This document shows positions 24,935 to 33,100 of a stretch of 64,000 bases of DNA, one piece after another. Origin of the DNA: Lewinellaceae bacterium (GTDB lineage Bacteria; Bacteroidota; Bacteroidia; Chitinophagales; Saprospiraceae); assembly GCA_020636045.1 (NCBI GenBank), contig JACJYP010000004.1, positions 372,001-436,000 of the forward strand, given 5' to 3'. The position numbers were made by a program, and so were the translations under genes. A model generated the notes under the pieces. The model searched no databases. It worked only from the letters and a program-made list of their open reading frames with translations, and was not told the DNA's origin. How positions within the stretch are numbered: the stretch's first letter is position 1; every line of letters starts with the position of its first letter.

Positions 24935-26254
24935 TCAGGGCTGGGAAGTTTTGGGAAGCCAGTACAGCACGACGCGGGCGTTTTTCTTGTAATACTGATT
25001 TGCCACGCGTTTGATGTCTTCACGTGTCACGTTGCGATAGCGCTGCAATTCCGTATTGATCAGGTTGGCGTCGCCGTAGTACATTTCGTAGTTCGCCAGG
25101 CTTTCGGCGATGCCGCGCACGGTGTTGTTGGCCGTAACGAAGTCGTTTTCCACCTGATTCTGAAGTTTCTGGAATTCTTCCTCGGAAATGAGGTTCTGCT
25201 GCACTTCGGCGATGACGGCGTCCATTGATTTTTCCAGTTCACCGGCATCGACGCCCATATTCGCTACCGCGAAGGCGATGTTGGCGCCGGGGTCTTCGAG
25301 GTCGAAGGGGAATGCGCCGGCAAACACGGCCTTTTGCTGCTGATCGACGATCACCTTGTTCATCCGGCTGCTTTCGCCCTGGCTGAGCAGCATGCCCAGC
25401 ATACGCAGCGCATAGGAATCTTTGGAGCCCTGAGCGGGAATATGATAACTGTAGATCACTGCAGGCAACTGTACGTTGTCGTACACAGTATCGCGGATCT
25501 CGTGCGTGAGCGGCGGCTCCTGCGGAAATTTGCGCACGATCGTTCCGGGGCCGCGGGGAATATCTTTGAAATAGACATCGATCAGTTTTTTGGTCTGTTC
25601 GATGTCGATATCGCCGGCAATGGAAAGGATGGCGTTGTCGGGCCGGTAGAAGTCTTTATAGAATTGCTTGTAATCTTCTTCCTTGGCCGCATCGAGGTGC
25701 TCCATCGATCCAATGGTGGAATGGTGGTAGGGGTGTACGCTGAATGTACGCAACATCGTTTCTTCCAGCACCCGCCCGTAAGGCTGGTTGTCGACGCGCT
25801 GGCGGCGTTCTTCTTTCACGACCTGGCGCTGGGTTTCGATGCCCACTTCTTCGACGCGGGCGTGGAGCATGCGCTCGCTTTCGAGCCATAGGCCCAGGGC
25901 CAGTTGGTTGCTGGGCAGCACTTCGTAGTAAAAAGTCCGGTCATACGTGGTATTGGCGTTGTTGGTACCGCCGGCGTTGTTGATATAATCGTCAAATTCG
26001 CCGCGTTTGATGTTGTCCGAGCCTTCAAAGAGCAGGTGTTCGAAAAAGTGTGCGAAACCGGTGCGGTCTGGTTTTTCATTTTTGGAGCCTACGTGGTACA
26101 TAACCGAAACGGCTACGATCGGTGTGGTGTGGTCTTCGTGCAGGAGCACTTTCAAACCGTTGGGCATGTCGTATTCGACAAATTTAATATTCTGACCCAT
26201 AGCGGTTTGAAGCAGTAGGAAACTGATTGGAAAGAGCGAGATAAGTCTCTTCAT
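24935..26254 (-). CDS. M16-family zinc peptidase (active type)
   Basis: 439 residues from ATG 26254 (MKRLISLFPISFLLLQTAMGQ, a signal peptide); the open frame extends 33 codons further but lacks a reason to start there. The inverted zinc motif HFFEH is intact in FAHFFEHLLFEGS, and the downstream Glu lies in the EERRQRVDN region. The second half-domain ends in ARVVLYWLPK. It precedes the degenerate homologue by 80 bases, giving an active/inactive pair in one operon. Confidence 0.93.
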   Translation of the reverse strand: MKRLISLFPISFLLLQTAMGQNIKFVEYDMPNGLKVLLHEDHTTPIVAVSVMYHVGSKNEKPDRTGFAHFFEHLLFEGSDNIKRGEFDDYINNAGGTNNANTTYDRTFYYEVLPSNQLALGLWLESERMLHARVEEVGIETQRQVVKEERRQRVDNQPYGRVLEETMLRTFSVHPYHHSTIGSMEHLDAAKEEDYKQFYKDFYRPDNAILSIAGDIDIEQTKKLIDVYFKDIPRGPGTIVRKFPQEPPLTHEIRDTVYDNVQLPAVIYSYHIPAQGSKDSYALRMLGMLLSQGESSRMNKVIVDQQQKAVFAGAFPFDLEDPGANIAFAVANMGVDAGELEKSMDAVIAEVQQNLISEEEFQKLQNQVENDFVTANNTVRGIAESLANYEMYYGDANLINTELQRYRNVTREDIKRVANQYYKKNARVVLYWLPKTSQP

Positions 26255-26349
26255 GGCCTGTTTATTGAGTGTGAAATAAAAATCGGCGCGAAGTTGGCCT
26301 AAGTTTACCTGAAAAACGGCGAGAATAGATGAAAGTTTGTCGCCGTTCG

Positions 26350-26396
26350 TCAAAAAACATCACCGCCGGGGCTAAAACGAGCCCCGGCGGTGACGA
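26350..26396 (-). terminator. Strong intrinsic terminator downstream of the YkuK-like gene
   Basis: A 13-bp GC-rich stem, 26361-26373 (CACCGCCGGGGCT) with 26380-26392, has a 6-base loop. On the minus strand it is followed by ATGTTTTTTG. It would end the leftward transcript of the YkuK-like gene before the M16 operon. Confidence 0.85.
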
Positions 26397-26473
26397 AAAA
26401 CAGGGAGTCAGCGACAACTCCCCTTATATGCATAAGAGATTTAGTAAATATCAAACCCGCTCGTCCGAGCTGC

Positions 26474-26944
26474 TCAGATCACCTTGTCGGCACAGGATGA
26501 TGAAGCGAACGCATCGGGTTTTGCCTTGAAAACGAAGCCCATGCTCAGGATATAGCCCATTGCTTCTTTTAGTGCGGTATTGCTCTCGAACGCCGGATCG
26601 GTATTGATATCGGCGTGTACTTCGAGGGCTACATCGTACAGATCGAGCAATTGGCAGAGCGCATAGGCAACTTCTACCGAGCGCCCCACTTCGAGGATCA
26701 TGCGTTCCCGCAAGGTCATCTTGCGGGTGGTGCGCTCATTGGAAATGAACATGAAGCCGCCGCGTTTTTCGCGCAGGAAGACGATCACCGTGGCGAAATG
26801 CACTTCATCGCCGATCACCTGGGAATCCGTGCCGATACAAACCTTGAGTTTGTATCCGGCGGCGGTTTCCCGCTCGATGGTCTCTTCCACCGCGTCCAAC
26901 AGCGGCTTTTCAATTCGCTGGCCATTTAGCCGTCTCCACTCCAT
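26474..26944 (-). CDS. YkuK-like RNase H-fold protein (DUF458)
   Basis: 156 residues from ATG 26944 (MEWRRLNG). The first strand holds KVCIGTDSQVIGDEVHFATV, where the Asp of GTDSQ matches the first catalytic Asp of RNase H-like folds, and a later ALEVHADINTDPAFESN supplies further acidic residues. DUF458 proteins such as B. subtilis YkuK are predicted ribonuclease H-like enzymes of unknown substrate. Upstream it reaches a bidirectional region facing the DUF4442 gene. Confidence 0.85.
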   Translation of the reverse strand: MEWRRLNGQRIEKPLLDAVEETIERETAAGYKLKVCIGTDSQVIGDEVHFATVIVFLREKRGGFMFISNERTTRKMTLRERMILEVGRSVEVAYALCQLLDLYDVALEVHADINTDPAFESNTALKEAMGYILSMGFVFKAKPDAFASSSCADKVI

Positions 26945-27171
26945 AGTTACACAGTATGTTTGTGGTGAACTGATATCAGGCAAATCCGGCTTCAGGGGGA
27001 TTGTTCATAATACTTTAAATGAACCTTTTCCTGAACGAAGTTATGTCACATTGACGGCTCAAGTTTGTTATTCTCCGTAAAAAATCATCACTGAGCCGTT
27101 AAAATAACGATTTCTTAAACCACTCTTTTACCCATGAGGTTCCAATCGAGGGCCTTTTCATTTACGTTCAA

Positions 27172-27660
27172 ATGACCCGTTCGACCTTCCTGCGTTTTGC
27201 CAATTCTTCCTGGCGCATGCGGTTTTTCCTGTTCTGGAAATTACCGGCCGCCTGGTTCATGGGAATTTCCGTGCGTTCGTGCGACGGTCGCGAGGCCGTC
27301 GTCGCCCTGCCCTATCGCTGGCGTTCGCAAAATCCCTTCCGCTCCACGTATTTTGCCGCACAATGCGCAGCAGCCGAGCTCTCCACCGGCCTGCTGGCCC
27401 TGACCGCCCTTCAGGAGCGACCGCCCGTATCGATGCTTGTGGTAAAAATAGAAGCGGAATTCATAAAAAAGGCATCCGGGACCCTACTTTTCACCTGTAA
27501 TGACGGTGATGCGCTGGAAAATGCCATTCAAAAAGCGCTGGAAACCGGCGAACCGCAAGTGTTCACGGCCTTATCGACCGGTCGTTTGCCGGACGGTGCG
27601 GAAGCGGCCAGGGTAAGGATCAGCTGGTCATTCAAGGCAAAAGGTGATGGAGTGAAATAA
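27172..27660 (+). CDS. DUF4442 hotdog-fold thioesterase-like protein
   Basis: 162 residues, usual for DUF4442. The fold's core is visible: KLPAAWFMGISVRSCDGREA, then RSQNPFRSTYFAAQCAAAELSTG (the helix that replaces the thioesterase active-site helix) and LVVKIEAEFIKKASG. Hotdog proteins of this family act on or bind acyl-CoA/acyl-ACP, but no reaction is established for this one. It ends at the start of the large inverted repeat facing sppA. Confidence 0.85.
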   Translation: MTRSTFLRFANSSWRMRFFLFWKLPAAWFMGISVRSCDGREAVVALPYRWRSQNPFRSTYFAAQCAAAELSTGLLALTALQERPPVSMLVVKIEAEFIKKASGTLLFTCNDGDALENAIQKALETGEPQVFTALSTGRLPDGAEAARVRISWSFKAKGDGVK

Positions 27661-27900
27661 AAAACGCCCCCCTCTCCAGGCGAAGACAAGGTCGATTGGT
27701 TCTACCGTTTGGCATTTTGAAAACAAAGTTGGCAGTAGCAGTCGGCAGTAGCAGTGTTGGATTGATACAAATTACTGCGTTAAACAGGTCTCTATTGCCT
27801 GTTTTATCTAAATTCTGCTATTACTGCAAACTGCCTCTGCCAACTGCTTACTTCTGATCGTTAGAACCAATCGACCCTGAGGCGAAGGGGGCGTTTTTTA
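27658..27900. repeat. 243-bp nested imperfect inverted repeat between convergent genes
   Basis: Outer arms TAAAAAACGCCCC (27658-27670) and GGGGCGTTTTTTA (27888-27900) give T runs on both strands. Exact 15-bp arms GGTCGATTGGTTCTA (27690-27704) and 27862-27876 lie inside. Within those, GTTGGCAGTAGCAG-type sequence (27729-27755, itself a direct repeat of GGCAGTAGCAGT) faces an imperfect complement at 27815-27845. The ends would work as a bidirectional terminator for the DUF4442 and sppA genes; the middle looks like a mobile palindrome inserted into it. No coding sequence. Confidence 0.75.
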
Positions 27901-27917
27901 TTCGTCAAATGGAGCCC

Positions 27918-29702
27918 TTAATACACCATGAGTTCATACGGCAGGCGGGCCTGCAAGCCCTGGCTGCGACGAATATCGCGGATCGATTTGTACAGGGGAT
28001 AAAATTCGCCGAGTTCGGAACGGATCAGGCTCGACTTGATATTCTCATCCTTGTCGTTATGCGTCAACTGGTCGACAAGTTGCTCGATCCCCGTTTTGGT
28101 GCGCGGGAATTCGGTGGTGCGGTACTTCTCTACCCCTGCCAGTTTGGCCGCGGCAGCCAGCGCGCGGTCCATCCCGCCGATGCCATCCACCAGGCCGATC
28201 TTTTGGGCTTCGAGTCCCGGCCAGACGCGCCCCTGGGCGATCTCATGCACAGCATCGCGCGTCATGTGGCGGCCTTTGGCCACTTTTTCCAGAAAATCTT
28301 CGTAGATCGCTTCCACCCGCGTCTGAATGATCGCACTTTCATCAGGCGAGAAGTCGTAGAAGGGCGTGCCGAATGCCGAGTACTTGCCGGTACGCACCGT
28401 GTCGTACGAGATGCCCAGATTTTCCTTCATCGTTTTCTGCAGGATGGGGATCATCCCGAATACGCCGATCGAGCCGGTGATGGTGCCCGGTTCGGCGAAA
28501 ATGCTGTCGGCCTGACAGGCGATGTAGTATCCGCCGGAAGCAGCCAGGTCGCCCATGCTGACGACCACAGGTTTGCCCGCTTCCTTGCAGAGCAGTACTT
28601 CCCGCAGGATATTTTCGCTGGCCAGCACGCTTCCGCCGGGCGAGTTGATGCGCAACACGATGGCTTTTACGCCGTCGTCCTGGCGCACTTTCCTGAGTAT
28701 CTTGACGTATTGCGCGTCGTAGATGTTGCCGGGTTCCCCTTTTTCGCCATCCATGATGGTGCCTTCAGCATACACCACCGCGATCTTGTCTTTTGTGGAA
28801 AAATCGATCTTTTTGGCGCGCGACTCGTAGTACTCCTCGATGCTGATGCGGTTGAGTTTTTCTTTTTCCTCGAGCCCTATTTTCTCCTTGAGCAGGTCGA
28901 GGGCCTCGTCTTCGTAGGCAATGCGGTCCACCAAACGCGCCTGCAGCGCAGTCGTGGCGCTTCGCCCTTCAAAGCGGTCGGCGATCTGCCGGAGTTCAGT
29001 TTCCTCGATCCCCCTGCTGGCAGCGATGTCGCTGATAAAAATATCGTAGAGCGCAGACAAATAATCGCGGATCTGCAAGCGGTTTTCATCGCTCATTTTC
29101 TCGAGGCGATACGGTTCGGTCGCACTTTTGAATTTGCCGGCGTAAAAGATCCGCATTTGCACATCCAGTTTGTCGAGCATGCCTTTGAAGAAGGCGATCA
29201 TGCTGGAATAGCCGCGAAAATCGACGGCGCCGATCGGGTTGAGCAGGATGTTGTCGGACACCGAAGCCATGTAGTATGCACCCTGTGTATAGTAATTGGC
29301 GTAGGAAACAATGAATTTGCCCGACGATTTGAAATCCACGAGCGCGTCGCGCAAGGTGGCAGAGGTGGCTTTGCCCGCCATGACGTACGTGGCGTTGATG
29401 TAAATCCCCTTGATGTCGGGATCATCTTTGGCGTGGCGAATGGCGGTGATCATATCCGTCAGGCCCAGTACGCTTTTCTGGTTGAGGTCGAAGGGGTCCA
29501 GTTGCGTATTGTTCGTTTTTTCCGGGATCAGGTTTTTGAACTCCAGTTCCAGCACGGAATTGGGTTTCACCTTGACCACTTTTCCTTCGGTTGCTTTTCC
29601 GGCCAGCCCTGCCAGCATGCTGAAGCCGATAAAGAAGAGCAACAACAGCGCGAGCGCCGTGCCCAGGCAGGAAGCGAATAAAAACTTAAAAAACTGATTC
29701 AT
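27918..29702 (-). CDS. sppA: Signal peptide peptidase SppA, 67K type
   Basis: 594 residues, the double-length SppA with two crotonase-like halves. An N-terminal membrane helix (LGTALALLLLFFIGFSMLAG) anchors it. The general-base Lys is expected in the first half (FYAGKFKSATEPYR), and the nucleophile Ser is in the second half, SMGDLAASGGYYIACQAD. It degrades leftover signal peptides and other membrane-associated peptides. It is a single gene with the inverted repeat as terminator. Confidence 0.95.
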   Translation of the reverse strand: MNQFFKFLFASCLGTALALLLLFFIGFSMLAGLAGKATEGKVVKVKPNSVLELEFKNLIPEKTNNTQLDPFDLNQKSVLGLTDMITAIRHAKDDPDIKGIYINATYVMAGKATSATLRDALVDFKSSGKFIVSYANYYTQGAYYMASVSDNILLNPIGAVDFRGYSSMIAFFKGMLDKLDVQMRIFYAGKFKSATEPYRLEKMSDENRLQIRDYLSALYDIFISDIAASRGIEETELRQIADRFEGRSATTALQARLVDRIAYEDEALDLLKEKIGLEEKEKLNRISIEEYYESRAKKIDFSTKDKIAVVYAEGTIMDGEKGEPGNIYDAQYVKILRKVRQDDGVKAIVLRINSPGGSVLASENILREVLLCKEAGKPVVVSMGDLAASGGYYIACQADSIFAEPGTITGSIGVFGMIPILQKTMKENLGISYDTVRTGKYSAFGTPFYDFSPDESAIIQTRVEAIYEDFLEKVAKGRHMTRDAVHEIAQGRVWPGLEAQKIGLVDGIGGMDRALAAAAKLAGVEKYRTTEFPRTKTGIEQLVDQLTHNDKDENIKSSLIRSELGEFYPLYKSIRDIRRSQGLQARLPYELMVY

Positions 29703-30109
29703 TTATTTCTATCCTTCTGATATGTGAATGAAGTACCTGCTGATTCAGGCCGGTTTATCATGCAAATGAAACAAGAGCAAGGGTCAAATGGTCTGAAAAT
29801 TAGATAAATGGCCGTTTTACAGGGATGTAGCGCTGCAGGCAGCGGGCAAGCCCATTCTTTTTTTTGCCAGGACCGGCACCAGGAGCATCGTTTCCGTTAA
29901 AAACTGCCTCTCATATAGAATTTTGCCAGGCAGAATTTATGGCCGATGGCAAAATTGCTACTTTTAGGCGGGCATTTTCACCTAAGCGTACCGGTACAGG
30001 CATTCCGGGCATACGCTAAAACCCGTTTTAATCCCGACATCCGCTGCGTTTCCCGAACACAAAACATCTCCTGAAAGCCCTCTCAGGACACATAACAATC
30101 TACTTTCGG
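29703..30109. other. 407-bp divergent intergenic region
   Basis: No coding sequence seen. It must carry the promoters of sppA (leftward) and the SprB-repeat adhesin (rightward). A 10-bp inverted repeat, AATTTTGCCA (29919-29928) and TGGCAAAATT (29947-29956), with an 18-base loop lies about 160 bases upstream of the adhesin and could be a regulator site. Just after it, TACTTTTA is one base off the TAnnTTTG box, but no well-spaced TTG is found. Confidence 0.4.
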
Positions 30110-33100
30110 ATGATTAGCAATCAACGCCCATTTCAAACGCTACTGTTTCAGGTTTTACTCTTCACTGCATGTTTGCCTCAGGCCGGCGCCCAGTTGCTTC
30201 AGGCCACCAGTGCCGGCACGCCGCCATTCACACCGCAGAACCTTATCTCCAACATTTTCCTTGGAGACGGCGTGGAGGTGACCAACATCACTTTTAACGG
30301 CAATTCCGACGCGGTGGGCTATTTCACCGGCGGGATGCCAACGGTCGGCATCGACCGGGGCATCGTGCTTACTTCCGGGCAGGTAGAAACGACCGGGCCG
30401 CTCGCGAACGGGTGTACCGAAACCGGTTCCGTATTCGCCTCAAATGATAACAACATTTTTACAAACGACCCCGATCTTGCCATGCTGACTACACCGGGTC
30501 TCGCTTTGCGCGATCTGGCTGTATATACCATTAGTTTCATCCCGACCGACAGTATGCTGAGTTTCAGATACTGTTTTGGTTCCGAAGAATATCCGGAGTT
30601 CGGATGCTCGACTTTCAACGATGTATTCGGCTTTTTCATCCAGGGGCCGGGATATCCCGTACCCACCAATATTGCCATTATCCCCGGCACCGGCCTTCCC
30701 GTTACGATCAACAACCTGCACCCCACCAATCCCAATAACCCGGCTTGCACGCCACTGAACGCACAGTACTACAATGATAACAACAACTCCGCCCTCCAGC
30801 CGACTTACGACGGCTTTACGGATGTATTTACCGCTGCTGCCACCGTAATTCCCTGCGAGGAATACACGATCAAACTGGCCATAGCGGACGTCAGCGACGG
30901 CATCTATGATTCAGGGGTATTCCTGGAGGCCAAAAGTTTTGGTACCGGCGCACTGCGTGTGGAAGTGGCTACGCTCAGCCTCGACGGCGCCGTGGTAGAA
31001 GGATGCGCACAGGGTACACTCAAGTTTTTCCTGCCCAACTCTCTTCAGCAGGATTTCAATATAGATTACAACGTTTGGGGAACTGCCACGAACGGCGTTG
31101 ACTACGAGACTATTCCGACAGACCTGATGATCCCGACGGGACAGACGGAAATCTCGATCCCGATCGTCGGCCTGGAAGACGGAATTGCCGAAGCACAGGA
31201 ATATATCGCGATCGATGTGCAACGTGACCCCTGCAACCGCGATACATTTTATATCTATATCAAGGACAACGCGCTGGTCAATCCGACACTCAGCCCGGAC
31301 ACTTCGGTATGCCTGGGCGCCGCGCCGCTGGTCCTTGACGGCACCCTGGCAATACCGTTGCCCGATCCGCCGACCTTTACCAACACGCAGGATTTCGCCA
31401 TCGCGCCTACCAATGCCACCATATCTTCTCCGATCAACGTAGCGGGTGTACAGCCGGTCAAACTCGACGCCGGCGTCATTCGCTCGGTCTGTATGAACAT
31501 CGACCATACCTGGGACGACGATCTGGATATTTTCCTGATCTCCCCGGGCGGGCAGTTCCTCGAACTGAGCACCGATAACGGCGCCAACGGCGATAATTAC
31601 ACCAACACCTGCTTCACGCCGACCTCAACCGTTAATATCGTTCCGCCGGGATTGCCCTTTGCACCCGCCAGTTCGGCGCCGTTTACCGGCGATTTTCTTC
31701 CGGAAGGGCCCTGGGACGATCTATGGGATGGCGACTACCCGACGAACGGGACCTGGAATTTGCAATTGCGTGACGACGCGAACGGATTTAACGGCACTTT
31801 GCGGGACTGGACGATCACTTTCGAACCTACTTACAAGGTCAATTATACCTGGACGCCCGCCACCGGGCTTAGTTGCCCGGTATGCCCCGTGACGGACGCC
31901 GCTCCTCCACAACCCACCACCTATACCCTGGTGGCTACCGATTCGTATGGCTGTACGGTCTCTGACTCCGTATTTGTAGATGTTAAAAATGCGCTTGCCG
32001 CGCCGACTGTTGCCTGTGCGGGCAGCACAAGCAACAGCATTTCGTTCAACTGGCCAACCGTGACCGGCGCCACCGGCTACCTCGTCAATGTGGATGGCAA
32101 CGGATGGATTCCGGTAGGAATGGTCAACGATTACCTCGTGGATAATTTGCAACCGGGCGCTACGGTCACGATCGAGGTACAGGCGGTCGGCACAGCAGAT
32201 TATTGCGACGGGCTCGTCGGAGCCAGCACTTGCGCCAACTGCGTAGCGCCGACGGCAGTCGCCAATGTGACCAATGTTTCCTGTTTCGGGCAAAACGACG
32301 GCACATTCCTCGTAGTCCCCGATAACCTGAACCCGCCCTACACTTTCGCGATCACCGGCCAGTCCAACTCAAGCGGCAGTTTCCAGAACCTGGCGGCTAA
32401 TACCTACAACGTTACCATTACCGACGGTTCAGGATGTTCGAGCACTATGAACGTTACGGTAGATAACGCGGCGGCGTTGATGATCACGACCAGTGTTGTG
32501 CAGGAAGTCACTTGTTTTGACGGAAACGACGGCTCTGTGAATGCCATGGCCAGCGGCGGCACGGCTCCCTATGCCTACAAATGGAGCGACCCGCTCGGAC
32601 AAATGACCGCCACCGCTGTGAACCTGCTCCCCGGTACGTATACCGTAACCGTGACGGATGCCGGCGGGTGCACGGGTACCGCGTCCATTACCCTGACCGC
32701 TCCACCTGCATTCCAGATACAGACCTCTCAAACGCCCGTAAGTTGTAACGGCGGTTCGGACGGCACCGCGACGATCATGGTGACCGGTGCATCGCCGCCG
32801 TATACCTATTTGTGGGCCAGCAGCGGCGCCATGACTCCTACAGCCACCGGTCTGCCTGCCGATTTCCATTTCGTTTCGGTTACGGATTCAAAGGGATGCG
32901 GGGCGGCAACTTTCGTGCAGGTCACCGAGCCTCCCGTGCTGGTGTCAACCATTACCAGCACCACGGATGCAAGTTGCGCCGGTGCGAGCGACGGCACGGC
33001 GAGCGTGATGGCGACCGGCGGCAATCCTCCCTACACGTATCTGTGGGCCGATATGCAAAACACACAACAGGCCCAAAATCTTGCAGCCGGCACTTATGAC

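Noticed and set aside
27909..29681. 590-codon open frame on the plus strand
   Set aside because: It is antisense to sppA and shows only the His/Asp/Phe-rich composition of a shadow frame.
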